The notes under the pieces were generated by a model that was not told the origin of the DNA, did no database searches, and saw nothing but the letters and a program-made list of their open reading frames with translations. This document shows, piece after piece, positions 46,815 to 59,546 of a DNA stretch of 64,000 nt. Source of the stretch: Quillaja saponaria. Lineage: Eukaryota; Streptophyta; Magnoliopsida; Fabales; Quillajaceae. Position numbers and translations under genes: made by a program. The stretch covers positions 15,500,001-15,564,000 of the forward strand of contig CM055612.1 in assembly GCA_029379385.1 (NCBI GenBank). The letters run 5' to 3'. Positions within the stretch are counted from its first letter, which is position 1, and each line of letters begins with the position of its first letter.

Positions 46815-47279
46815 TCAGGCCTGACCCCTACCTGCTAATGAGGAACCCCTAGAAAAACCACCACGTAACCCCAGTTGTAGGTGTTGCAGGTAATGGAGGT
46901 TTACCCTGAATGATGAAGATGTTTCAACTGAAATAGGCTGACTTCTCAACAACGGACAGTCTCTAATATGATGGTCCATTGCTTCACATTTAAAACACGC
47001 ACCTGTCCTCAAACTACACTGCCTAATATGCTTATTACTGCAAGTAGAACATACAGGAAACTCATATAATTGGGGTCCACTAGATGACCTCCCTGGAACT
47101 GAGTTCTTGAACTTCGCCTTATCTGATTTCTACTTGGCTGAGAACTTCCTCTGATTGAACCTTGCTAAAGGTAGCCTAGGTCTACTTGAAATGCCAGATC
47201 TTGAGGTCGAAGGACCCTCATGTCTTACCTTTTTATGACTCTCGCGTTCTGACTGTCATTCCACCACCTTCGTTTCCAA
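46815..47279 (-). pseudogene. Gypsy gag zinc knuckle and linker
   Basis: CFKCEAMDHHIRDC fits C-x2-C-x4-H-x4-C, the RNA-packaging knuckle. The linker toward 47279 is basic and broken by stops. Confidence 0.85.
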
Positions 47280-48146
47280 TTAGTAAGCAGCATCAACAAC
47301 CTGAGTATAAGTAGTAGTGTCTGACATGAACCCTGATCTGAATAAATAATCCTTTAAACTATGCATAAATCTCTTCACTCGCATATGCTCTGTAGCTACC
47401 AAATGCAGGACAAAATGAGACAGTTTAGTAAATTGGGTCTCGTACTCTGCCATTGACATGCCCTCTATCTGAACTAATCCTTTAAAATCCCAAGCATGCT
47501 TATCTAGCACACTCTCAGGTAAAAAGCGATCCATAAAAGATTTGCTGAACTTTGACCATGATAGTGGGATAGGTTCAGTCCGCTGTTGTACCAACATCTT
47601 ATAGCAATCATAAGCCACATCATATAACTGATAGCTAAGCAACTCAACCGTACGAATAGGATCACATCCCAAAGCTGAACACAATCTATCTAACTCCTCC
47701 AGGAAAGCATAAGGATCCAGAGTTGGGTCCACCCCTAAAAATCTAGGTAGCTGCATCTTCCTAAAGTAATGAAGTGACACAAATACCTTTTAATCATGCA
47801 GAATTGGAGCGGGAAGGTTTGCCTCTTGCTAAGGCTGAACGGGAGGAGCTACTGGTGGTTGCTGCGGAGCTTGATTCTGTTGGGAAAAGATCCCAACTAA
47901 ATAACCTACATTTCTCTGGACACGGTCTAATTCATGTACCAGTAGCTCTATATCAGGACTAGGAGTTGCTGTTTGAACTAGTTTAGCAGCCCTACCTCGG
48001 CCTCTGCCTCTACCGTGTCCTCGTCTATCTCTTCCTTTAGCTGTCAGTGTCTGGAGACCAGTAGATCCTTGATAGGAGCTAGTCTCATGCTGCCCCCCTC
48101 GGCTAGCAACACAGTCGCTACTTTGCATTATATCTAAAACAAGCAC
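47280..48146 (-). pseudogene. Gypsy gag
   Basis: 48146-47829 carries an N-terminal part with an Arg/Gly-rich run (RRGHGRGRGRGR) and a Gln/Pro-rich tail. After a frameshift, 47780-47280 is a full retrotransposon gag core (FLGVDPTLDPYAFLEELDRL, WSKFSKSFMDRFLPES, MSMAEYETQFTKLSHF). This is the longest open piece of the element. Confidence 0.9.
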
Positions 48147-48318
48147 ACATCATTTTAATATACTTTATAAGATAAATCAAAAGACAGTGCCTTAAATAAA
48201 TAGTAACTTGAAGTTTCAGGATGAATTAGAACGCATCACTAAGTTCACATACGCCCCAAGTAACGTAGGTGAACAAAGCAATAACATCCTGTACTTGCAG
48301 TCACGGACCTTTAACCAT

Positions 48319-48330
48319 GCTCTGATACTA
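48319..48330 (-). other. Primer-binding site of the minus-strand Gypsy
   Basis: GCTCTGATACTA is the reverse complement of a one-mismatch TGGTATCAGAGC site, three bases from the LTR end. Confidence 0.9.
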
Positions 48331-48333
48331 ACT

Positions 48334-50505
48334 TGTCACACCCTCAAATAAGAGTATGACTTGTTGGAGGAATGAATAACCACACCCCTGTAACCCTGGA
48401 TACTCAAGTACTGTGCATCCTTGACTCTTAAATACATTGCAGTTAAGACAAATAAAATATTATTGAGGTAAAATATAATCATGACTCGGTTATTAAATAT
48501 AAAACGTTTACTACAAATTTGGCAATAGTTGTTCTTAAAGCGGAACTTGCTCATAATACATATTTATAGCTTGTTACAAGGTTAACAGTAAATTATAGTA
48601 TTAGAATATATAGATGAGCTTTACTCCTAACAAAATATAAAATTTCTCTGGTTAAATCAGTATATGACAATAATACAAAACACCTAAAGTAACTACAAGT
48701 GTCGTCCCTTAAGCCCCAAGTGTGTGATTTCGAGATAAACCTTGCCGTAACAGTGCCGGCTGGTAGCAAATTCAAATATGGCGAACAGTAGTTTCTTGGA
48801 AACTAAAAAAAAAAAAAAACAATAACAAAGGAAAGAATGAGTCACAAGGACTCAGTGAGCAAACTACGTTCCTTAAGGGTACCAGCATCACATAACACAT
48901 ATATCATAGATTAATCTCATGTCTAAATTTAATTATGTATGTACGTATTTATAATTATCATATGATCACGATTCACATATTTCATAATTTTCAATATAGA
49001 AATCATAGCTACTAACAAATAAAGGGCCAATGAGTAACTTATACCAGCACAACAGTATCACCCCCCATTTGGCATTTATATGCCCTCACAACAGTTTAAT
49101 TCTCCTTACATAATCCATCCTACCAGGGCTGAGCCCTCAATTTTAAAAACAATTATCAAAATCATAATATCTCATAATTTCAATTTAGAATATCATAAGT
49201 CCACCTAGATTTCACTATCAAAAATAATAATCATTTCTAAAAAAAATTTCATTTTGTTGGCCTTTATCAACCACAAGCAATATCAAACAAATATAATTCA
49301 ATTAAGTCACTGAAATGATGTACTTGCTTATTTCTCAATATAGCACATCAATTCAAATATACATATAATTGCACATAATAATCCGGTAACCAAAATGCAC
49401 GTAATTCACTCACAAAATTTAAGGATGAGACTCGTCGTTCTGTTTAGCTTGCGATAGTGTCAAAATATTCTCGACACGATCCGGAGCTGAAAATCACCAA
49501 TTTATATATTATTCACAATAACCATTTTAAGATTAATTCTACAACTTCTTAATTTACCTAAATATACCTAAACCTTGGTTGATTGTCTTAACAAATTTAT
49601 TTATTTTCCTTGTATATATATATATATACACACATTCATAAGCTATTATACTCATAAATTTTTCCTTTTAATTTAGGACACTAGTTAAAAGACGAGTAGG
49701 CAATTGACATTTATATACTTCATTTCTCAACATTAACATATTTAAATTCCAAGACTTTCTTTTTCAACAGTTATATAACCATTCTCTCTGTCCTTTGTTC
49801 CTAAACTTTTCTCCCGACACTTACTTCTTAAGTCTAAACATCACACTATTATTAACATTAAGAGAACCAAGTTGATGCGTCAGAAGAACTACCACAAAAT
49901 TAAGGAGATAAATTGCCACAAAAGAAGTCTTGCTACCCTCTTACCCCACACTCATGGTTGATCCCCAAAAGGTGAAAGGTATACCTTTAACAATTCAGCC
50001 ACAAGGGACCGAAAATAAGGCATAATCAGTTGCTGGTACTAACCCCTATTGCTGCTGAATTAAATTCTCTCTAGGCATCCCTTTCCTCAAAGCAACACAT
50101 AAAGAAGCATGAAGCATGCGGCTGGAAGCTAAAATACCAAGCTAAGCTGCACGAAGGATGACCAATGGTATAGCAAGGGGAAAAAAAAAATTTCAACCAA
50201 ACAAGGCTATGTTCTCTCGGCCAGCTGCTGAAATTTCCAGGATAACTATCACATGTTTTTTTCCCCAACACCAAGTCACACACAGCTAAAGGGAAAGAAA
50301 TGGATGTGCACTAACAAACCAGAGAAGAGAGCTATAGCTCTTGGCTGTCACTGCTTCTGACCTAGCTGAATTTCAGCTTCTAAACTCCCTCTAACTCCAA
50401 TTCCACAGCCTACCAAAAAGGAGGAGCAAGAAAACTCACCAAAGAATTGAACATAGATGCTAAAAGGGAAGAATTCAAAGCTAACTACAAACTAAATATA
50501 GCGTA
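48334..50505 (-). repeat. Gypsy 5' LTR, inner part
   Basis: Starts TGTCACACCC and runs 2172 bp until split by the solo LTR at GCGTA. Matches 42711-43690 in its first kilobase and 7267-9741 more distantly. Confidence 0.9.
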
Positions 50506-53184
50506 TGTCACACCCCCAGATGAAGGTATGACTGGCCGAAGGAATGGGTGTCCATAGCCTCGTAACCCTGAATTTGCAAGTAGTGTGCATCACAACTTAA
50601 AAATACATTATAGCCAATACTATCAAAATATTATAGTGTTAAAATAAAATCCGGTATCGACAGTTAAACATAAAACGATTACTGAGAATATTGGCAGATG
50701 TTCCCTGTAAGGTGGAACATATCCATAATATAACAAACAACCTGGATTCAAGTCAATAGTAAATTGTGATATTAGAATATACAGAGGAGCTCTGCTCCTA
50801 ACAAAACATGACAACACTATAATAAATACAATATATACGACGACCATGCATGACACCCTAGGTGACTGCAAGTACTGTCCTTTACGCTCCAAGTTTGCGA
50901 TTTTCGAGATATACCTTGCCACAGTAAAATCGGCATGTAATACTTTCTTTATGACCAGCAATGAGATTCCTGAAAACTAAAGAAAACAACCACAAGGAAA
51001 GAGTGAGTCGCGGGGACTTAGTGAGTAAATCATATACTCTAAGGGTACCAGCATCACACAACACATATATCATAGTTTTAAATGCATGTTAGAATTACTC
51101 AGGTACGTATGTGATTACATTTCTCATATGACCACAAATCACTTAAAGCACAGATTTCAATGTATCAATTCAAACCATTCAGACAACCAAGCAAATAACA
51201 AACAATTTAACAAGCAAAGGGCCAACGAGTAACTCAGCCTTGCACAACATTATCTCCCCCTATCAGACATTTACGTGCCAGTACAATAATTTAATTCTCC
51301 GTAACAATTTATCCCACTGGGGCTGAGCACTCCATTTGTTTAAAATAATTATCAATATCGAAATAAATCATGTCAAACATCAAGTTCAAATATCCGAGGT
51401 GCACCTGGACTTTAAATTTGAAAATGAAAATCAGTTCTTAGAAAATTTCATGTTGTTGGCCCTTATCAATCATAATTAATATCAAACGCATATCATTCAA
51501 TTAAATCAATGAAATAATTTATCTGTTTATTTTATTTTATATCATAGCAATTCAAACATACTTATAGCTGCGCATAAAAATATGATAACCATAAAGCACA
51601 TAATCCACTCACTGGCTCACGGATGTGACTCGTCAGTCAGTCTATTCTGTAACGGTGTCGAAATATCCTCGACACGCTCCGGAGTTGAAAATCATAAATT
51701 CATAAGTTACTAATAATCACTTCCAAAATTAATTAAACGATTTCTTAATCGTATGTACTTATGTCTAATATGTTTCTTAAAGCAATATTAATTAATTCAA
51801 TAAATTCATTAATTTAACTTTCATAATTTAATATTACCCTGTATATATATTAGAATTAATCTCCATGTATATGTTAAATTTTTAACTTTAACTAATTATT
51901 TTGTTAAATATCTAAAGGTAAGTTATTTGTGTGTGCACATATATATATTACTTGTTCAACATTACTTTTTATATTTAGGTTCAATATTAAAATTTCTTGA
52001 TTTCTAATTTTAATTCCTTGCATCACTCACCCTAACTAATTTAACAAACATCTCCTTGGTTTAATTAAGTTTCCTAATCCCTCTAATTAAACCAATCACC
52101 CCTAAATTATCACTTTTGATCCACCACTTGCCCTATTCATGCTGTGACTACAACACAGCACCAACCCTCCCCTCTTCCTCTCACTCCTCACCGATTTCAC
52201 CAAAAGAAATAGGCAACTAGCTTGCTGTCCCAAAACAGGGGACAGCAACTTGGTCCTAAACTTCCATCCTTAAATTATTACACCATCTCACATAATCAGC
52301 CCTTTACTATCCATTAGAGTGAACCCAAACTCTAATCAATCAACAAATTCATACCCTTATCAACCACCCACACGTTCAACCAGCAATACAAAAAAAAAAA
52401 GAGTCGCTGCCTCCCTTAATCCTTCATGCAATTGAAATCCCAAGTACCTTCAACGTCTCCAAATCACGGCACCCCAAGAAACTTAACGCTGAAAAACAAG
52501 AAAGGAAGCTTGAACAGTTATCGAATACAGCAAAATGGCTAACAAATAAAGAAAAACAAGGCGTGGTGGAATGGAGGAACGGACGCCTGTACCTATAATC
52601 CGTGCATCTCCTTGGTTCAATCATGCTCCAGGAACAAGAACAATTACAGACATGAGTGAAGTGAAGATGAGTTGATGTAAGAGGAATGCTCCACCGTTAA
52701 AAAAATAATGAAATGCACAAGGGGAATCAAATGCTCGGCTAGCACATTCCAGAATGAAGGAAGGCGGTGGTCTAAGAGAAAGGAAAGAAAAATGATACAA
52801 TTAAAATATTACTTTCTCATGGTCCACCCTATTTCAAATTTATTTATTTATTTGTGTGGCTTAAAATAAGTATCAATTAGTAGATATATATATATATTTC
52901 TATAGATATATATATATATATATTTATGTATGTATCTTTGTATACCTTTATTTAAAATCATAAATTCCTAGCTTATTATATACCCATATACCTTGATTTA
53001 CTTGTAATTAACTTTTAACTAATATAAAAATCTACATCCCCATCACTTTATAAAGTTGAAACTTTGATTTACTTATATAGATTTTCATACTTTACTTTGT
53101 TTCAAGGACATCCATTACCTATATGATTACAAAGAATTAATGTACAACATCCTAGCATGTACGCTAGGAAATCGGGTTCTAATA
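50506..53184 (-). mobile_element. Solo LTR nested in the Gypsy 5' LTR
   Basis: 2679 bp, begins TGTCACACCCCC and ends ATCGGGTTCTAATA, which matches the ATCGGATCATAACA end of the 7267-9741 solo LTR at 10 of 14 positions. Flanks GCGTA (50501-50505) and GCGCA (53185-53189) are a 5-bp duplication with one change. No internal region. It contains (TA)n runs near 52883-52922. Confidence 0.85.
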
Positions 53185-53189
53185 GCGCA

Positions 53190-53325
53190 AGTAAAGGAAA
53201 ACACGGCAGAAATGGAGGAAGAGCTAAGTCAGTTTGGCAGAGCATAAAGAAAAACAAAAGATTATAATACTATAAACGTGTGTTGTTAAATTTGTCTATA
53301 AATTGGAAGCTTATATATAATTCCA

Positions 53326-53374
<49 letters not shown>

Positions 53375-53522
53375 ATATATCAACCATTAAATTTTAACTT
53401 GTTTTATAGATATATACACATTAGTATTTATTTATTAAACTCAAATTTTAGTTTTTTTAGTTTTACCAGTTACGCACGACATTTCAATATGTACGTTAAA
53501 TTGTTAGGTTTGGTTTATCACA
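53190..53522 (-). repeat. Gypsy 5' LTR, outer part
   Basis: Resumes the LTR and ends TTTATCACA. TTACGCA...GTAC...TAA near 53470-53497 matches the equivalent place of the solo LTR at 7267. A long (TA)n run spans about 53332-53370. Followed by TCAAT. Confidence 0.85.
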
Positions 53523-53527
53523 TCAAT

Positions 53528-54261
53528 GTCATAGTTTCAAATCTGCAATATTTATATTATGAATAGAAATAATTTTTGAAAAGAATAAGTATGAATATTT
53601 TAAATGATTTTAGTATTTATATAAAATCATAAACCTAGGAGTAACTTAATATTTTAGTATTTATATAAAAATAATTTTTAAAAAGAAGAATAACACTCAA
53701 CATAGAACTTAACTACCCGTTCTTCCTTCTACTAAATAGTTTTCTCTACTATACTAAAAGTCAGAATGCCCCCTTATAACTTAACACGTTCTTCCTTCTA
53801 CTAGACAATTTTCTTCTTTTTCTCAGAATCCTTTCTATCAAACAAAAAATAGCTTCAGCAGTGTAATTGAAGGTCAATTTGGTTCAGTCGGCGAGTATCC
53901 GATACTGAAATTCCAGGTAAATTTTTCATATATTTTATTTCACCAAAATCAAGTATCCAAACAAACTATCCACTTTTCGTAATTAAAACCCCAAACTCTG
54001 CCTTCGTCTCCCATATCAATATTTTGTAATAAGATAAAACAAGATTAATAATTATGTAATTGGTTAACAACCCAAGATGGACACAACATCAACACCAACA
54101 AAAACTAGAATTTCTTTCATAATCGCTACTTCAGATTTTTTAGCAGTTTAACATAGATACTCTTTATGTGATGTGGCAATCTAGCTAAGTAAACCCAACC
54201 TAACAACTTTTCTATTACGGCTTCCAAAATCCCCTGAAAGCACACTACCTCAACCTTGTAA
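53528..54261. other. Host-type DNA with short duplications
   Basis: Contains a 70-bp-spaced repeat of GTTCTTCCTTCTACTA (about 53718 and 53789) and the second copy (53914-54120) of the 41561 segment. No gene recognised. Confidence 0.5.
53914..54120 (+). repeat. Second copy of the 41561-41760 segment
   Basis: Same order of sequence, roughly 85-90 percent identical by eye. Without the Gypsy insertion the copies would be about 1.3 kb apart. Confidence 0.85.
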
Positions 54262-54861
54262 CACAATACAAGAAAAATCTCTGGTAGTTACTGATTTAGA
54301 GACTGAAATAATTTAGTAGCTAAATTTTGCAACTTAGCTATCAATTTTGAAACTGAATTTAATATGTCGTTAAATTATATTAAAAAAAATCATTAAAGTC
54401 AGAATTGGTGACTAATTGGTCACAAAATCTGTAGCTAATTTGGTTAAAAAAATAATTAAATTAGAGTACATTTTATCTACAAATTTTATAGCTTAGTAAT
54501 TAATTTCTCGTTAGCAAAACATATATATATATATATAAAAAAATAGCCAGTGGTTCTTTGGGTCTTATTTGCTTACCCCGAGCACAAGTTCTTATCTTTC
54601 TTTTTCTACGTCCTCTTATCTCTCAAACTCAAAATCAAGGAGGAAACAAATCGCTCTCAAATTCTAGATCAAGGAAGAAGACAGATCAGAGAAGAAGGCA
54701 CGAGCTGAAGCAATATTTTGTTGAAGCTCCTGGTTGCTGGATCTTTATTCGACTTCCAACCAGGTATCTCTTTTCCAATTTGAATGTAGTTGTTTGTGTT
54801 GAACTTCTATTTCTAGTTTCTACCTTGTGTCTTCTTCTTTCTTGGAAGGACGGATAGAGGT
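54262..54861 (+). mobile_element. One end of a CACTA (En/Spm) transposon
   Basis: CACAATACAAGAAAAAT is one mismatch from the common plant CACTA terminus CACTACAAGAAAAAT. The next 250 bases hold repeated, inverted GACTGAA / GACTAATTGGTCAC / TAGCTAA motifs typical of CACTA subterminal arrays. The rest to 54861 is more mixed and includes a donor-like CCAG|GTATCTC at 54762. Gypsy element C begins at 54862, so this transposon is probably interrupted and its other end lies beyond the window. Confidence 0.6.
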
Positions 54862-56968
54862 TGTAACATACAATATATATGAACACCTTTAACACACACA
54901 TGCTTACACTAGTGTAATGATAAGGAAATGACGCATAGGTATAGTGGCTTGTAATAAATAGTAGAGTAGAATATCATGCCTAAAATTTGTTTTAGTTATA
55001 ATTCATTTGACTCATTCATGATAATTAAGATAAATGACCAAAAATGAACTCTATAATCTATATACTACCTATTTGAACCTTAGCTGTATATTTGATCATT
55101 TATAGAATGAAGTATGATTTTAAGTCATTATTATTAATCCATTAATATGTAAAGAAAACTCTAATAGAAACTTGTGAACCTAATCTACCAAAGGAGAATA
55201 GAAGCCTAGATTCAAGTATAGTAAAAGATATAGACATTCCCTAGGTAATTTAGGATCAATGTATAAGTAGAGAAAGAAATTAAAAGAGAGTAAGTTGGAC
55301 TCATTCATTAGTAAGAGATGTCAATGGAAATAAAGATTTAACAAGTGATAAATTTATAAGAAACATAAACAAGATTATATAGAAAAAATTTAGTTAAAAG
55401 AATAAGTGTTAGTGTTAGAAGTGTTAATAAGAAATCTGTCTAAGTATAGAAATAAGAGTATACATGATATATATATACGGAGTAGTAAATATGTATAAAA
55501 TATTATAATATACACTTAGTGGAGCATTAGGTTAAGTGGAGGGACAATCTGGTAATTAAACTTTCCCTTTCTCCTCCATTAGAGCTCATGTGCTTCTTGT
55601 TCTGTTTTCTTCTTCCTAAACTGAATCTAATTCTCCATTTCTTCTACAAGTACTCCTCTTAAAAATACATGCCTGAAAAAGGATTTAATATGTGTTGCAT
55701 TGTGATGTTGGTTTTTCTAGGAAATTGAGCATGTTCTTTGCCAATTGTGTTCTTTGCTCATGCTATATGTTGGCTTAAGAAGTGCCTAAACAAACTGGTG
55801 TCTGGATCAGACTGTACTTACAGTGCTGTATATGTATATGTTCCAAAAGGGAGAATATTAGTTTGCACATGAGCATGAGGCTAGAATTTCAATTGTGCAT
55901 GCATTGAAAGTTACTTTCATTCCTCTTATGTTATCAAACTTGAGCATCAATTAACATTTTCAAAATATTGTGCATTAATTATGCTGAGATTTCTATCTCA
56001 TCCTCTATAAATTATTGATGCTATAGATTGATTACTTTTCTAAACAAGGATGGAAATGATAGAATGTATATTTTGGTCATTCATTGCTACTACATTTGCT
56101 ATGTAGAATTTTTCTTGGACTGTGTTTGTATAAATGAATATTGGCTTGTTTGGGGTGGTAAGTATGAAAATGGAGTGGTAGCAAATCAAATGAAAGAGTT
56201 ATTGAAGTTGTGTTTAGTCTACTTTTGTCTTGGTAAACATGTAAGAACACATAGGTTGTAATATGTTTTCTAGGTAGTAATGGTAGTGTTCCTAGCTGTT
56301 TACCTAGTACTTAAGTAGTTAAGAGCTCTTGTAGCCATGCTGTAAATAGGTTAGCTTTGTTAAGGAGATCTAAAGCTCATTAAAGACTCCTTGAAATTCT
56401 CCTTATACATATTTTGTCAAGAACCATAAAATGGAAGCAATGGGAGGCAGAGCCTCTTTATTTCAAAAATCTTCTTTCAATTACAGGTTTATAGCACATC
56501 CTAACAAAGAAATTTACAAATACAAATAGAAATGATCTATTCTACTTAATTAAAGATTGAGCATATTTCTTTACAAGATACAATTACAAGTGAAATTGAA
56601 AATTTCATTTACTTAGAGAAGGAGGTCACTAAATACAAGTAAGTTGTAATACTCTAAACAAATAAGATTTTTCTACTCAAAACTTGAACTAAATCACTTC
56701 AAGTAGACATAGTGTGAGAAGTGACTTCATGAAATAGCCCAGAATCATTTCTTTAGAGTCCATAACCTAGATAACTTCGAAACTTAAAAAATAATCAAGA
56801 AAAATGATTAGTATAAAACTTATAGGACTCGCATCACTTAAGTAATTTTTCAGTGATGACTTGGTCATTTTATAAGTACTCTAAAATTTTTATATGCCAT
56901 AACATACAATGTCACCTTAGGGTACTTAAACTAATGAGAATAAGTCTATAAAGATTAGGTTGTTACAT
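54862..56968 (+). repeat. Gypsy C 5' LTR (2107 bp)
   Basis: TGTAACAT to TTGTTACA. Aligns with 61678-64000 throughout except for about 320 bases present only in the 3' copy. The frame 56028-56261 lies inside it. Confidence 0.9.
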
Positions 56969-56970
56969 TA

Positions 56971-56982
56971 TGGTATCAGAGT
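56971..56982 (+). other. Primer-binding site of Gypsy C
   Basis: TGGTATCAGAGT, one base from canonical, two bases after the LTR. Confidence 0.9.
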
Positions 56983-57183
56983 AATGTTTGGGACAATGCT
57001 AGGTAAAAAAAGAGGCATTTTAAGTCGATATGCTTATATGTATTGTGAATGTCATGCATAAACCATTGTTTATATGTGTTTTAAGTGCAATGAATGTGCT
57101 AAATGTTAAGAAGTGTATATGTAGAAGAAAATAATGTGGGTAGAAAGTATCAGAGTGCTTTGTGTTAAGCATAGGTTAAAAGT

Positions 57184-58136
57184 ATGTTGTATGTGCATTC
57201 AAGGATGGCTCATCAAAAGAGGACTCATAATGATATTCTGGAGAGCATATTCAATGCCTTAGAGGGAATGACTAGAGTTTTAAGGGAGCAGACTGAAGCA
57301 TATGTGGCTACAATTGAGGCTCAAAGGCTACAATTACAGCAACCAATGCTGCAACAACTACTCAAGAGAATAAAGAGGTTGGACTTAGGCTAAGAGAAGC
57401 ATGAGCTTTGATGGACTATTTTAGAAGGATAAATCCCCCTAGTTTTATGGGGAATTGTGATTATGTTTTGGTTGATAGGTGAACCAATCAACTGGAAAAG
57501 ATCTTTAGAGTCATGAGCTGTAAGGATGATGATAAGATGGTTTTAGCAGTCTATATGTTAGAAGGAGAGGCTAAGTATTAGTGGAAGAGTATAAAGAGAC
57601 TTTTAATGGCAAGGAGAGTGGATTTAAACTTGACTAACTTCAAGAAGGCCTTTCATATGAAATATTTTCCTGATAGTGTCAAACAAGACCTTGAAGTTGA
57701 ATTCAACCAACTTAAGCAAGAGAGCATGAGTGTAGCTAAGTATGAAAATAGGTTTGATGAACTATCTAAGTTCTCAACCTATTTGAAGACTAATCATGAT
57801 GATAGGTAGAAAGCAGATAAATTTCAAAGGGGGCTAAACTTAGAAGTAAAAAGTAAGGTAGCCAATTTGGAAGTAGATAATTTTGCTCAACTTATAAGTA
57901 AATGCATGATTGCTGAGAATATTTGTATGGAAGAGGAAGTGGAAAGGAAAAGAAGGTATGAAAATTCTAAAAGGTTCAGGGAGATGGAAAGGAACAAAAG
58001 TAACAAGAGAGTGGCTAGATCTAGAAGTTTGGAGTAGACATAATAATAGAATAAGGGTAAACAAGTAGGAGGACAATCTAGAAGTGAGGGGCAATATGAT
58101 AGGTGTGGAAAGCTTCATAGAAATAGATCATACTAG
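57184..58136 (+). pseudogene. Gypsy C gag
   Basis: First Met candidate at 57184 or 57205 (MAHQKRTHNDIL). The gag core in pieces: FMGNCDYVLVDR*, LEKIFRVMSC, MLEGEAKY*WKS, FKKAFHMKYFPDSVKQ, EFNQLKQESMSVAKYENRF, RGLNLEVKSKVA. Stops interrupt at several Trp or Gln positions. Basic Lys/Arg-rich tail to about 58040. Confidence 0.85.
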
Positions 58137-58380
58137 ATGGTTAGCAATAATTGTTTCAAGTGTGGAAGAGATGGTCACATAGCAAGGTTTTGTCCTAACC
58201 TGGGGAATCAAAGAGCTCTTCGGAAACCTGTGTCTCTAGGTAGAGTATTTTTCTTGAATCAAAAGGTCATTGAGAAGGATGTGAATGTTATTTTAGGTAA
58301 GTGTTTGCTAGCTGGTTATGAAGTAGTAGTCCTCTTTGACAATGGGCTTCACATTCTTTTGTTTATGTTGATTGTTTGAA
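58137..58380 (+). pseudogene. Gypsy C zinc knuckle and protease start
   Basis: CFKCGRDGHIARFC (about 58152-58193) is a complete knuckle. VVVLFDNG then marks the protease; the active-site Ser is lost and a frameshift follows, ASHSFVYVDCLKRL continuing in the next frame. Confidence 0.85.
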
Positions 58381-58889
58381 AAGACTTAGATTAGAAGTTT
58401 GTAAAATGCCTTGTAGCATGGTAGTTGAGACTCCAGCAGGCAAAATAGTACATGTGAATAATGTTTGTTAATTATGCGAACTTGAAGTGCAGAATAGATT
58501 GAGTTATCCTGACTTAGTATGTTTACCTATATATGATCTAGACATTATCTTAGGAATAGATTGGTTGAGGGAATAACAAGCAGTCTTGGACTGCAAAGAT
58601 AGGAAAGTGATACTTTCAAGGGTAGCAGGGTGTAGTCCTAAACCAAAGCCCAACTCCTTAATCATTTATGCCTTATAAGCTAGGAAAATAGTGTGGCATG
58701 TGTGTCAAGGGTACTTGGCATTGATGACTGAAGTGAAGGAAGAGATGAAAAAAGTAGATTAAATCCTAGTAATAACAGATTTTCCTAAAGTCTTTCCTAA
58801 AAACTTAACTGGACTACTCCAAAAAGGGAAATATAATTCACTATTGAAACACTGCTTGACACTATACCAATATCAAAAGCACCTTATAG
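58381..58889 (+). pseudogene. Gypsy C protease end and linker
   Basis: VCKMPCSMVVETPAGK, then YDLDIILGIDWL, the protease end, and a linker to RT with stops. Confidence 0.75.
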
Positions 58890-59546
58890 ATGGCACCTAT
58901 AGAATTAGTGGAATTAAAGAAACAATTGAAGGAATTGTTGGAGAACGGGTATATAAGACCAACTACTTCACCTTGGGGGGCACGAGTGCTCTTTATGAAG
59001 AGGAAGGATAGAACTTTTAGACTATGCATAGATTATAGACAACTTAATAAAGTAACCACCAAAAACAAATATCCCTTGTCTAGAATAGATGATTTGTTGG
59101 ATCAGTTGCAAGGGGCTACTATATTCTCTAAAATAGACCTCAGATCAGGGTATCATCAACTCAAAGTCAAACCTAAAGACATACCTAAAACAACCTTTAT
59201 AACTAGGTATGGCCAGTTTGAATTTGTGGTAATGCCTTTTAAAATCACAAATGCACTTGCAATTTTCATGGATTTAATGAATATAGCATTCAAACCCTAT
59301 CTTGATCAATTTGTCATAGTTTTCATTCATGATACCCTAGTATACTCCAAGAATATACAAGAACATGACAAACACTTAAGGGTAGTTTTACAAACTCTAA
59401 AGGACAAGCATTTGTATGCCAAATTGAGAAAATGTGAATTCTGGCTAGATGAAGTTGTGTTCTTAGGATATCTAATAAGTGGTAAAGAGGTTGCAGTCGA
59501 TCCAAGAAAAGTTAAGGTAGTCTTGAAGTGGGGAAATTCCAACTAA
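58890..59546 (+). pseudogene. Gypsy C reverse transcriptase
   Basis: Longest open frame of the element (218 aa): [71 protein letters not shown] (motif A), [20 protein letters not shown], then FIHDTLVYS. The catalytic pair is His-Asp instead of Asp-Asp (GAT to CAT near 59327), so the polymerase should be dead although the frame is open. [16 protein letters not shown] follows. The frame shifts after LKWGNSN. Confidence 0.95.

Larger units (their letters stand above)
42711..53522 (-). mobile_element. Gypsy element on the minus strand, 3' LTR truncated, 5' LTR split
   Basis: Bounded by a perfect 5-bp duplication TCAAT (42706-42710 and 53523-53527). Reading right to left: 5' LTR (53522-48334, split by a solo LTR), primer-binding site, gag, protease, RT, RNase H, integrase, truncated 3' LTR (43690-42711). 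Pol order with RT before integrase defines Ty3/Gypsy. The LTRs, about 2.5 kb with TGTCAC...CA ends on the plus strand, belong to the family of the solo LTR at 7267. The coding region has many stops, and two deletions are visible: one in RT and one joining pol to the LTR. Confidence 0.95.

Noticed and set aside
47774..47962. Plus-strand frame inside Gypsy gag
   Set aside because: Antisense shadow of the gag frameshift region.
54558..54857. 99-aa frame before Gypsy C
   Set aside because: Looks like a leader or intron-containing segment of the CACTA remnant; no domain.
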